A stretch of DNA of 64,000 nucleotides from Bradyrhizobium sp. sBnM-33. GTDB taxonomy: Bacteria > Pseudomonadota > Alphaproteobacteria > Rhizobiales > Xanthobacteraceae. The position numbers and the translations under genes are program-made. Below, piece by piece: positions 35,395 to 44,968 of this stretch (its first letter is position 1; every line of letters begins with the position of its first letter). Under the pieces are notes generated by a model, which had not been told where the DNA came from, ran no database searches, and saw nothing but the letters and a program-made list of their open reading frames with translations. The stretch lies in contig NZ_CP136624.1 of NCBI RefSeq assembly GCF_032917945.1, positions 62,001 through 126,000 on the forward strand, given 5' to 3'.

Positions 35395-36429
35395 TTAGGT
35401 TGCGGTGGCCTTGGCCATCGGGTTGAACGGTTTGGCGTCGGCAAGCATGCGGTGCAGGATGACGGCAAGCTTGCGCGCCAGCGCCACCTTGGCCTTGCGC
35501 ATGCCCGCGCGTTTGGCGATCCGCATCGCCCAGCTCTTCAGCGCCGAGCAGCCCTTGATCGGTTTGGTCAGCATGACGTGAGCGGCCTGGTGGAGTGCCT
35601 CCCGCACCGAGGCATCGCCAATCTTGCTGATGCGGCCGGTGTAGTCTTTTTGCCCCGACTGATGTTTCTTCGGGGTCAGTCCGAAGTGCGCGCCTGTGGC
35701 CTTGGATGCGCGGAATCGCTTCGGATCATCGATCGCAGCGGCATAGGTGAGAGCGACGATCGGACCGACTGACGGCGTTGTCATCAGAAGCCTGGCCGGC
35801 GGATGCGATCGGGCGAGCTTCTGGGTTCGCTTGTCCAGGCTGCTGAACTCGCGCCGCAGCACGGCATGGGCTTCGAGCAGCGCCTTTGCCACCAGCTCCA
35901 GTCCAGGATGGCCGGCGACCAGCTCCCGGATACGGCTGGCGAACGTGCATTCGGTGGTCTTGCCGACCTTCAGGCCAAAGCCCCGGAGCACGCCACGCAG
36001 ACTGTTCTCGACGTCGCGCAGCTTCGACTGCAGCAGTTTGCGCGCCGTCAGAACCGCACGCGTCTCCTGCGCTTCGATCGACTTGCAGTGCACCGGGCGG
36101 AACCAGCCCAGCCGCATCAGTTGCGCGATCCCGCGGGCATCGTTGCGGTCCGACTTCACCGGCATCGATTTGAAGGCATCGCGGACGTGCCGCGTCTCCA
36201 AAAGCTCGACCGCAAACTTCGCTTCGCGCAGCGCCGCGTAAAGCCATTGCGACAGAGGACCTGCCTCCAGGCCGATCCGCTCGAGCGAAAGCCCCAACGA
36301 CCGAAACCAGGCGATCAGGGCCTCCGGCTCGCTCGCCACCTTCGCCTCCCGCAAAATCTTGCCCGCGCCATCGACCACGCAAATGGTCGAGCTTTTCAAA
36401 GACACGTCGATTCCGGCATAGTGGTACAT
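35395..36429 (-). CDS. IS110-family transposase (DEDD recombinase)
   Basis: The 344-residue protein has the N-terminal RuvC-like DEDD domain: YAGIDVSLKSSTICVVD, GLEAGPLSQWL, and KSDRNDARGIAQLM. The C-terminal Tnp_20 domain has TTPSVGPIVALTYAA, FGLTPKKHQSG and the likely nucleophile Ser in GRISKIGDASVREALH. All motifs are intact, so it may be active. ATG 36429 gives the family start MYHYAGIDVS. Upstream on its strand, 11-bp arms (36430-36440 with 36493-36503) and 10-bp arms (36516-36525 with 36555-36564) form large hairpins. Confidence 0.93.
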   Translation of the reverse strand: MYHYAGIDVSLKSSTICVVDGAGKILREAKVASEPEALIAWFRSLGLSLERIGLEAGPLSQWLYAALREAKFAVELLETRHVRDAFKSMPVKSDRNDARGIAQLMRLGWFRPVHCKSIEAQETRAVLTARKLLQSKLRDVENSLRGVLRGFGLKVGKTTECTFASRIRELVAGHPGLELVAKALLEAHAVLRREFSSLDKRTQKLARSHPPARLLMTTPSVGPIVALTYAAAIDDPKRFRASKATGAHFGLTPKKHQSGQKDYTGRISKIGDASVREALHQAAHVMLTKPIKGCSALKSWAMRIAKRAGMRKAKVALARKLAVILHRMLADAKPFNPMAKATAT

Positions 36430-36601
36430 GGTCGTCCCTCGATGATGCTTGGAGCGGGCTCGCCCGACTCCGGTTATTGACACCATCAGTCTGAGGGACG
36501 ACCGCCTCCCGGCAAAGCCGCACGCGAGCGCGCTTCCAAATCGCGCCGTAGCGAGCGTGCGGCTGGTTCGGCCGGCCCGTTACCCCATCTACAGGTATCG
36601 G

Positions 36602-37342
36602 CTACCCGATCCATCCTGTCGCCAGCGCGCTCGCGAGTTCTGCCTGACCGTTCTGTCGCGCGAGCGCGGCCATCGCGCCGTGATCATACGGCACATGCCG
36701 AAACGTGACGCGCCAGGCGCCATCAGCAAGTTCGAGGATCGCGTAACGCGCATCCGGCGTGCCGGCTTCGACGACATGCGGAAAGGGATGCACGTCGCGA
36801 TAGCCGGGCGAGCCGACGCTCCCGGGGTTGACGACCAAGCGGCCATCGCGAAGCCTTACCGCGCGGGCGAGATGGGTGTGGGCGCAGAGGATCAGGGATT
36901 GCGCGATGCCTCGCGCGTGCTCCTCGATCGCATCGAGCGATGACATTCGCACGGTGCCGTCGGGCAACACCGTCTCCAGCCAATAGAGTTCGTCGTATTC
37001 AGGCGTGGCGTGACACAGAAAGACCTGATCGCGAAACACCGCCGTCTTCGGCACCGCGCGCAGCCAATCGAGATGATGCTTTTCAAGCTGCGCGTGCGCC
37101 GGCCGATCCCACGATCCCATCTGCTCCGGCGGCCGGTCGATCAGATAGCGATCGTGATTGCCGAGGATGTGAACGGCGTTGAGCGCCATCAGCGCATCCA
37201 TCGTGCGTCGCGCGTCGAGCGGACCGCTCGCCATGTCGCCGAGATTGACGATTTCGCCAATGCCACGCGCGCGGATGTCGGCCAGCACGGCTTCCAGCGC
37301 GAGATAATTTCCGTGCACGTCGGCAATGGCGGCAAAACGCAT
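36602..37342 (-). CDS. Metallophosphoesterase
   Basis: The 246-residue protein has the calcineurin-like metal-binding series in order: IADVHGNYLALEAVL, VNLGDMASGP, ILGNHDRYL, VFLCHATPEYDE and ILCAHTHLARAV. It fits the YfcE-like phosphodiesterase group; the substrate is unknown. Its stop codon is only 12 bases from the insertion-sequence end, so the coding region was spared but its downstream sequence was replaced. Confidence 0.88.
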   Translation of the reverse strand: MRFAAIADVHGNYLALEAVLADIRARGIGEIVNLGDMASGPLDARRTMDALMALNAVHILGNHDRYLIDRPPEQMGSWDRPAHAQLEKHHLDWLRAVPKTAVFRDQVFLCHATPEYDELYWLETVLPDGTVRMSSLDAIEEHARGIAQSLILCAHTHLARAVRLRDGRLVVNPGSVGSPGYRDVHPFPHVVEAGTPDARYAILELADGAWRVTFRHVPYDHGAMAALARQNGQAELASALATGWIG

Positions 37343-37551
37343 GGAGTTTCCAGCTTTGATGATTGTGGTACGGCCTGCAAGAACGATGCTGCGCCATCTA
37401 CCTCATTTGGGTGAAGCCAGCCTGCAACATTATCCTTACTTCCTATTGCGGAACGAAGGTTCCGACTCGCAGCTTTGAGGCGTCTTGGCTAGAGTTTACA
37501 AAGACCGGGGCTGGCGAATTCATAAGCAATCGATATTTTTTTCCCGGGCGG

Positions 37552-37573
37552 CCGCTGGAAGCGATTCCAGCGG
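37552..37573. terminator. Perfect 9-bp hairpin after folC
   Basis: CCGCTGGAA-GCGA-TTCCAGCGG. It lies 21 bases beyond the folC stop on the leftward transcript; on that strand it is followed by a GC stretch and A-run, not T's, so it may act as a 3' end stabiliser rather than a classical terminator. The rest of 37343-37593 shows no gene. Confidence 0.5.
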
Positions 37574-37593
37574 TCATTTAATTTTAGGGAATA

Positions 37594-38934
37594 CTATGCC
37601 GGCGGTGTGCCGTTGATATCGAGCACATGGCCGGCGAGATAAAGCGAGCCGGTAACCAGAATCCGCGGCGGCACTTCGTAAGCGAGACGCGACAGCGCGT
37701 GCAGCGCGGCTTCGACGCTTGCGGCATTTTCCACGCGCATGCCGAGCGCGCGCGCCGCATCCGCCAGCCGGTCCGGCGGCATCGCATTGTCGCGCCCGGG
37801 AATCGGCACCGCCACGATGTGCCGCGTCAGTCCTGCGAAATTGGCGAGAAACGCGTCCGCGTCCTTGTTCGCCATCATGCCCGCGATCACCACCAAGGGC
37901 CGCGACACCCGCTCTTCGAGATCGCCAAGCGCCGCCGCCGCAACACGCCCGCCTTCCGCATTGTGTCCGCCATCGAGCCAGATCTCGCACCCCTTCGGCC
38001 CCTGATCGACCAAAACCCCCGCAACCAGCCGCTGCATCCGAGCCGGCCATTCGGCGCCAATGATGCCGGCCTCGAAAGCCGGCATTCCGATCCTGAACGC
38101 CTCGATCGCGCGCAGCGTCGCGATGGCAAGGCCGGAATTATCAAATTGATGCCGGCCGAACAGCTTGGGCGCTGCAAGATCCATCAGGCCGCGCTCGTCC
38201 TGATAAACCAGCCGCCCGCGCTCGACGCCGACATGCCAGTGTTGTCCGGCCGCATGCAGCGGCGCGCGCATGCGGTTGGCCTGCGCCTCGATCACCGACA
38301 TCGCCTCCGGTGCCTGCTCCGCGCAGATCACCGGCGCACCGCGCTTGATGACGGCGGCCTTCTCGCCGGCGATCGCGGTGAGCGAGCTGCCGAGAAACTC
38401 GGTGTGGTCCATGCTGACCGGCGTGAGCACGGTCGCGATCGGCCGATCGATGACGTTGGTGGCATCTAATCGTCCGCCGAGGCCGGTTTCCAGCAGCACC
38501 ACGTCGGCGTCATGCTCCGCGAACAGGCAAAACGCCGCCGCGGTCTCCATCTCGAAAATCGTGATCGGATCGCCCGCGTTGACCTGCTCGCAATGCTCCA
38601 GCACCCGACGCAATTCGGCATCATCAGCCAGCCGTCCGCCGCCCTTCTCGCCCAGGCGGAAGCATTCATTGATCCTGACCAGATAGGGCGAGGTGTAGAC
38701 GTGCACGCGCAAGCCTGCGGCCTCCAGGATCGCGCGCAGGTAAGCGATGGTGGAGCCCTTGCCATTGGTGCCGGCGACGTGGATCACCGGCGGCAACAGC
38801 CGCTCCGGATGATCGAGCCGCGCCAGCAGGCGGTGCATCCGATCAAGGCTGAGATCGATGCGCTTTGGATGCAAGGCAGACAGCCGCGCGATCAATTCAT
38901 CGAGCGGTTGGGGTCTGGCGGCAGGCAGGTTCAC
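37594..38934 (-). CDS. folC: Dihydrofolate synthase / folylpolyglutamate synthase
   Basis: FolC ligates glutamate to dihydropteroate and extends polyglutamate tails. The 446-residue Mur-ligase-fold protein has ATP loop [33 protein letters not shown], the [14 protein letters not shown] motif, SMDHTEFLG and [11 protein letters not shown]. The GTG at 38934 overlaps the accD stop (GTGA). The frame is open further upstream inside accD, but that extension has no family similarity. Confidence 0.95.
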   Translation of the reverse strand: MNLPAARPQPLDELIARLSALHPKRIDLSLDRMHRLLARLDHPERLLPPVIHVAGTNGKGSTIAYLRAILEAAGLRVHVYTSPYLVRINECFRLGEKGGGRLADDAELRRVLEHCEQVNAGDPITIFEMETAAAFCLFAEHDADVVLLETGLGGRLDATNVIDRPIATVLTPVSMDHTEFLGSSLTAIAGEKAAVIKRGAPVICAEQAPEAMSVIEAQANRMRAPLHAAGQHWHVGVERGRLVYQDERGLMDLAAPKLFGRHQFDNSGLAIATLRAIEAFRIGMPAFEAGIIGAEWPARMQRLVAGVLVDQGPKGCEIWLDGGHNAEGGRVAAAALGDLEERVSRPLVVIAGMMANKDADAFLANFAGLTRHIVAVPIPGRDNAMPPDRLADAARALGMRVENAASVEAALHALSRLAYEVPPRILVTGSLYLAGHVLDINGTPPA

Positions 38935-39872
38935 GCGTGGGGCGCAGCCGGCACGGCTTCCGGCGCCGAGACGATCTGGGCCGGGTCCGTCACCTGCGGC
39001 AAAGGCTTTGAGGCCGCTTCGAGCGGCGGCGATTTGGTCAACAGCCGGCACAGCCGCGCCAGTGTCGAACGCATCTCGTGGCGATGCACCACCATGTCGA
39101 TCATGCCGTGGTCGAGCAGATATTCGGCGCGCTGGAATCCTTCCGGCAATTTCTCGCGGATAGTCTGCTCGATCACACGCGCGCCGGCAAAGCCGATCAG
39201 CGCGCCGGGCTCGGCGATCTGCACGTCGCCCAGCATGGCGTAGGACGCGGTGACGCCGCCGGTGGTCGGATTGGTCAGCACCACGATGTAGGGCAGCTTC
39301 GCCTCCCGCAGCATCTGCACACCGACGGTGGTGCGCGGCATCTGCATCAGCGACAGGATGCCCTCCTGCATCCGCGCGCCGCCGGAGGCCGCGAACACGA
39401 TGAAGGGCGACTTCTTTTCAACCGCAAGCTCGAGCCCGCGCACGATCGCCTCGCCCGCGGCCATGCCGAGCGAGCCGCCCATGAAATCGAAATCCTGCAC
39501 TGCGATGACAACGCCGGCGCCCTCCAGCTTGCCGTAGCCGACCTTGATGGCGTCATTCAGCCCGGTCTTGGCACGCGCGTCCTTGATGCGATCGGCATAC
39601 TTGCGTTCGTCGCGGAATTTCAGCGGATCCGGCGTCACCTCAGGCAACGCGATGTCGTACCAGGTCTCGTTGTCGAAGATCGACTTCAGCCGCGCCACCG
39701 CGCCCATGCGCATGTGGTAGTTCGAGCCGGGAATGACGAACTGGTTGGCCTCGACGTCCTTGTAAAACACGAGCTGCCCGGAATCCGGGCACTTGATCCA
39801 CAAATTCTCCGGCGTCTCGCGGCGCAGGATGTTGCGGATTTTCGGCCGGACGACATTGGTGAGCCAATTCAT
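38931..39872 (-). CDS. accD: Acetyl-CoA carboxylase carboxyltransferase subunit beta
   Basis: AccD with AccA transfers the carboxyl group from biotin to acetyl-CoA to make malonyl-CoA. The 313-residue protein has [38 protein letters not shown] and [16 protein letters not shown] in the crotonase fold. The N-terminal region where E. coli AccD binds zinc with four Cys reads [16 protein letters not shown] and keeps one Cys, so no zinc site. It sits between trpA and folC, coupled to folC. Confidence 0.95.
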   Translation of the reverse strand: MNWLTNVVRPKIRNILRRETPENLWIKCPDSGQLVFYKDVEANQFVIPGSNYHMRMGAVARLKSIFDNETWYDIALPEVTPDPLKFRDERKYADRIKDARAKTGLNDAIKVGYGKLEGAGVVIAVQDFDFMGGSLGMAAGEAIVRGLELAVEKKSPFIVFAASGGARMQEGILSLMQMPRTTVGVQMLREAKLPYIVVLTNPTTGGVTASYAMLGDVQIAEPGALIGFAGARVIEQTIREKLPEGFQRAEYLLDHGMIDMVVHRHEMRSTLARLCRLLTKSPPLEAASKPLPQVTDPAQIVSAPEAVPAAPHA

Positions 39873-39975
39873 GGTTCGCTCCGAAATGCGGTTGAACGCA
39901 TCAGATGAGATATATGGCCGTCCGCCCGAGGGCCGGCAAGCCGCCGTTAACGCCTATTTCCACGCAAATTGTGGC

Positions 39976-40808
39976 TTATTCCGCGGCCTGCTTCGCGCCC
40001 CGGACGCCCTGCGCCAGCGACGCCACGACATCGGCCACCGCGGCCACCGTCTTGGTGGTCGCCTGCCCCTGGGCGTCGAGGCTGTCGCGCAACACATCGA
40101 CTAAGACGGTGCCGACCACGGCGCCATTGGCCTTCTCGGCAATTGCGCGCGCCGCCTGCGGGGTGCGGATGCCGAAGCCGACGCACACCGGAAGCTTGGT
40201 GTGGCGCTTGATACGGGCCACCGCATCGCCGACGACTTTCAAATCGGCCGCCGCAGCACCGGTGATGCCGGTGATCGAGACGTAGTAGACGAAGCCGGAG
40301 GTGTTCGCGAGCACCGCGGGCAGGCGTTTGTCGTCGGTCGTAGGTGTCGCCAGGCGGATGAAGTTGAGCCCGGCCTTCAGGGCGGGAATGCAGAGCTCCT
40401 CGTCCTCCTCCGGCGGCAGGTCGACGATGATCAGGCCATCGACGCCGGCGGTCCTGGCGTCGGCGAGGAACTTGTCGACCCCGTAAATATAGATCGGATT
40501 GTAATAGCCCATCAGCACCAGCGGCGTGGTGTCGTCCTCCTTGCGGAAGCCGTGCACCATCTCGAGCGTCTTCCTCAGGGTCATGCCGCCCTTGAGCGCG
40601 CGCAAGCCCGCGGCCTGGATCGACGGTCCGTCCGCCATCGGATCGGTAAAGGGCATGCCGATCTCGATGATATCGGCGCCCGCCTTGGGCAGCGCCTTGA
40701 CGATGTTGAGCGAAGTTAAGGGATCGGGATCGCCGGCCATCAGGAAGGTCACCAGCGCCGAGCGGCCTTCTTTTGCGAGCTCGGCAAAGCGTGCATCGAT
40801 GCGGGTGG

Positions 40809-40812
<4 letters not shown>
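39976..40812 (-). CDS. trpA: Tryptophan synthase alpha subunit
   Basis: TrpA cleaves indole-3-glycerol phosphate to indole, which is channelled to TrpB. The catalytic Glu and Asp lie in [24 protein letters not shown], the VDLPPEE loop and the phosphate-binding GFGIRTP follow. Length is 278 residues. Its ATG overlaps the trpB stop by four bases, as expected for two subunits made in equal amounts. The gap to accD is about 100 bases. Confidence 0.96.
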
Positions 40813-42022
<1,210 letters not shown>

Positions 42023-42026
<4 letters not shown>

Positions 42027-42682
42027 CGGACCATCAATTCTTCGGTGGCGCGCGCGGCGCGAATGAAATTGCGGATCAGCTCGGGGTCCTTGATGCCGGG
42101 CGAACTTTCGACGCCGGAGGACACATCGACGCCGCCGGCACGGCTGACACGGAGCGCCTCAGCGACATTGCCGGCGCTGAGCCCGCCCGAGACCATGAAG
42201 GGCAGCTTGAGATCGAGCTTTTCCAGAACGTGCCAGTCGAACACGGCTCCTAATCCGCCGGGACGAGTGGCGCCCTTGGGCGCACGGGCGTCGAACAGCA
42301 TGCGATCAGCTACGCTCGCATAGCCCGGCAGCGCGGCGAGATCGGCTGAGGTCTCGACCGCGATCACCTTCATGACTGGTAGCGCGAACTTCGCCTTGAT
42401 GTCGCGCACGCGCGCGATGGTTTCCTTGCCGTGCAATTGCAGCAGGTCCGGCCGCAGTGTCTCGACGATATTTTCAAGCGTCGCGTCGTCGGCATCGACA
42501 GTCAATGCCACCTTGGCGGCCCGGCCCTTGACTTCCCGGCCGAGCTCGCGCGCGGTCTCGAGGCTGAGATGACGCGGCGACGGCGGAAAGAATACGAACC
42601 CCACCATGTCGGCACCCGCCTCGAGCGCTACATCGAGCGTCTCGCGCGTGGACAGGCCGCAAATTTTGACGAGCAGGGACAT
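42023..42682 (-). CDS. trpF: Phosphoribosylanthranilate isomerase
   Basis: TrpF catalyses the Amadori rearrangement in tryptophan synthesis. The 219-residue TIM barrel has the catalytic Cys in [26 protein letters not shown], the catalytic Asp in LFDARAP and the phosphate-binding SGGLSAGNV followed by [14 protein letters not shown]. It heads the leftward trpF-trpB-trpA-accD-folC run. Confidence 0.96.
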
Positions 42683-42745
42683 GGTCTCTCAGGAGGCGGG
42701 TCTACGGCCGCCAAGGCCGATTGGAACAAGTTGACGGGGCGGGTT

Positions 42746-43144
42746 CTACAACGTCGCGCCCTGCTTGTCTCGCCCGGCGGCCCCGTAGAAGCCGTACTGG
42801 GACGGCGCCGGAAGCCGCTGCTGATCGGCCCGGGAAACCGCCGCCGCGGCCCGTAAATCGGCAGCTTCCGCCCTGGCCCGGCGAGCATCGGCCTCGTGGT
42901 GGCGCGCCGCCCGGCGCCAGTGGCGCTGGCGGAACCAGGTCGCCATGCCGCCCGCCGCCACCCCCAGAATGGCCACCGTGATGATCACGGCGAACAGCGG
43001 CAGCGACACTGCAATCGCCGGATTGGTCGCATTGAACGGATCGAACGACACCGTCACGAAATGGCGGTTGGCGACCGCAAAGACAATGAAGATCAGGCCC
43101 AGGGGAATGACGACCAGCGCCGTGAAGAACTTTCGCATGACCAT
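42746..43144 (-). CDS. LapA/DUF1049-family membrane protein
   Basis: The 132-residue protein has two hydrophobic helices (FFTALVVIPLGLIFIVFAVANR and LPLFAVIITVAILGVAAGGMATW). An Arg/Ala-rich cytoplasmic coiled-coil follows (about residues 72-110). This is the LapA (lipopolysaccharide assembly A) domain layout. ATG at 43138 or 43144 is possible; the second is two codons longer. It lies between ihfB and trpF, its usual neighbours in alphaproteobacteria. Confidence 0.85.
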   Translation of the reverse strand: MVMRKFFTALVVIPLGLIFIVFAVANRHFVTVSFDPFNATNPAIAVSLPLFAVIITVAILGVAAGGMATWFRQRHWRRAARHHEADARRARAEAADLRAAAAVSRADQQRLPAPSQYGFYGAAGRDKQGATL

Positions 43145-43218
43145 CTCTCGTCGTGATGGAGAAAGGCGGGCACGAGCCCCGCAACACGGCTACATCTAAT
43201 TAAAGCCCGAAACAATGC

Positions 43219-43524
43219 TTATGCGCCGGCCTCGGGGGAGCCGTTGTCGCGGTTCAGCCGCTCACGCATTTCCTTGCCCGTCTTGAAGAACGGGACGCTC
43301 TTCTGGTCGACCGGCACATGGGCGCCAGTGCGCGGATTGCGCCCCGCCCGAGCCGGGCGATGCTTGACCGAGAAGGCGCCGAAGCCGCGCAGCTCGACAC
43401 GGTCGCCGCGCGCCAAGGCCGCGACGATCTCATCGAGGATCGCGTTCACAATGTTCTCCACATCCCGCTGATAGAGGTGCGGGTTGTGCTCGGCGATGCG
43501 CTGAACAAGTTCGGATTTGATCAT
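43219..43524 (-). CDS. ihfB: Integration host factor subunit beta
   Basis: The 101-residue DNA-bending protein has the HU/IHF fold: [35 protein letters not shown], and the DNA-binding arm [16 protein letters not shown] with the intercalating Pro. [17 protein letters not shown] closes the body. Arm and length fit IHF-beta rather than HU. It follows sppA by 170 bases on the same strand. Confidence 0.93.
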   Translation of the reverse strand: MIKSELVQRIAEHNPHLYQRDVENIVNAILDEIVAALARGDRVELRGFGAFSVKHRPARAGRNPRTGAHVPVDQKSVPFFKTGKEMRERLNRDNGSPEAGA

Positions 43525-43695
43525 CGAAGTTGGGATCCGGGATCGTGCGGATATCCATTTCCGTGAAAATGCCTTGCACTGTCAAGACGCTAAATCACTT
43601 TTGGGCAGCGAGAAATGGCGCGACAAACCGCCCGGAAGCGGTTTGTGACAATACCCGCAATGCGGGAGAACGCAGCGAAGGGCAGCCGCAGCGGC

Positions 43696-44676
43696 TCAAT
43701 TGGAGGCTGCGGGGCGCCACAATGCCAGCATGCCGTCGAGCGAGAGCTGATCGACCGCCTGTGCGACCCCGGCCTGCTCGATCTGACGCGCGATGGAACT
43801 CAACCCGAGCGCATCGAACGCGATGGAAGCCGCCGTGCGCAGAAATGTCAGGTCACCAAACTGCGGATTCAGCTTGTAATCGCGCACCGGCAGATCACTC
43901 TTGATCTTCTTCTCGGCGACCAGCCACGCGACGGCTGCTTTTTCATCGCCGAGCTGATCGACCAGTTTCAGTTCGACCGCCTGACGGCCGGTGAAGACGC
44001 GACCATCCGCAACTTTTTCGAGTAGCGCGTCATCCATGCCGCGCCGCTCCTTCACCAGGCCACGGAACCAGGCATAGGAATCCTTCACCAGCGCATCCAG
44101 CGCAGCACGCGCTTCCGGGCTGGTCGGCTCGAACCCATTGGGCGCAGCCTTCAACGGCGAGGATTTCACCTCCTCGACCTTGACGCCCACGGTCTTCATC
44201 AGCTCGCTGAAATTCGGAAATTGAAACAGCACGCCGATGGAGCCGACCAGCGAGCTCTGCCGGGCGACGATGTGATCGGCGGCCATTGCCGCGATGTAAC
44301 CGCCCGAAGCGGCCAGCCCCTCGACCACCACCACCAGCGGCTTTTTGGCTTTAAGCCGGATCAGCGCCTCATGGAGCTGCTCGGAGCCGGCCGTGGTGCC
44401 GCCCGGCGAGTTGATGTGCACGATAACCGCAGCATGGCTCGATTTCTCCAGCCGCTCCAGCGCCTCGACGCGCTGCTGGTCGCTGCGGATCAGCCCTTCG
44501 ATATTGACGCGCGCGATCGATCCCGATGGCGTCAGCGCGGCCGGCCCGCGCGTTGTCGCGATTGCGCCAAAGGTGACGATCGCCGCGATCGTGACAAGGC
44601 CAGCCATGATACGCCAGAACGTCAGCTTGCGGCGGATCCTGCGGCGATCGACGATCACGTCCGAATCGAGCGACAT
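43696..44676 (-). CDS. sppA: Signal peptide peptidase SppA (36-kDa type)
   Basis: The 326-residue S49 serine protease degrades signal peptides left in the inner membrane. One N-terminal membrane helix (FWRIMAGLVTIAAIVTFGAIA) anchors it. VHINSPGGTTAGSEQL, the nucleophile Ser in VEGLAASGGYIAAMAAD, SSLVGSIGVLFQFPNF, and the catalytic Lys region EEVKSSPLKAAPNG are present. VADGRVFTGRQAVELKLVDQLG is the family C-terminal signature. Confidence 0.94.
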   Translation of the reverse strand: MSLDSDVIVDRRRIRRKLTFWRIMAGLVTIAAIVTFGAIATTRGPAALTPSGSIARVNIEGLIRSDQQRVEALERLEKSSHAAVIVHINSPGGTTAGSEQLHEALIRLKAKKPLVVVVEGLAASGGYIAAMAADHIVARQSSLVGSIGVLFQFPNFSELMKTVGVKVEEVKSSPLKAAPNGFEPTSPEARAALDALVKDSYAWFRGLVKERRGMDDALLEKVADGRVFTGRQAVELKLVDQLGDEKAAVAWLVAEKKIKSDLPVRDYKLNPQFGDLTFLRTAASIAFDALGLSSIARQIEQAGVAQAVDQLSLDGMLALWRPAASN

Positions 44677-44786
44677 CGAAATTCTCCTGAAACAATCATC
44701 GCGCTTTTTGCACTCGCAGCGTCAGCGAAGCGTCACCTGATTACATCAATTGCGACGCAATATGAAGAAAACAAGGACCCTGTTTC

Positions 44787-44909
44787 CCTTCTCCCCTTGT
44801 GGGAGAAGGTGGCGCGGACGAAGTCTGTGACGGATGAGGGGTCTGTCTCCGCGGAGAGAACCCCTCATCCGCCTTCGGCAAGGCACCTTCTCCCACAAGG
44901 AGAGAAGGA
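44787..44909. repeat. Intergenic inverted repeat, CCTTCTCCC...GGGAGAAGG family
   Basis: CCTTCTCCCCTTGTGGGAGAAGGTG faces CACCTTCTCCCACAAGGAGAGAAGG, with ACGGATGAGGGGT and ACCCCTCATCCG inverted inside. It lies between rpsA and sppA on the leftward strand and could end the rpsA transcript. Confidence 0.88.
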
Positions 44910-44968
44910 AGAACGAAAAAGGCCCCGGTCGAAACCGAGGCCTGATGTCGCAGCCGATAAGCGGGCGC

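Larger units (their letters stand above)
35143..36590. mobile_element. IS110-family insertion sequence, IS1111-like, inserted in a REP
   Basis: The element is about 1448 bp and holds one DEDD transposase on the minus strand. Subterminal inverted repeats GTAACGGGCC (35146-35155) and GGCCCGTTAC (36574-36583) lie 3 and 7 bases from the proposed tips, the layout of the IS1111 subgroup. The sequence before the element ends GGGCT and the sequence after begins ACAGG. Joined, they rebuild a REP end as found at 34476. CT is present at both junctions as the shared core dinucleotide. About 240 bp after and 140 bp before the transposase are non-coding. The ends are inferred, not proven. Confidence 0.82.

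Noticed and set aside
35061..36602. A larger genomic island around the insertion sequence
   Set aside because: Flanking genes are ordinary chromosomal genes and the rebuilt REP shows a simple single insertion.
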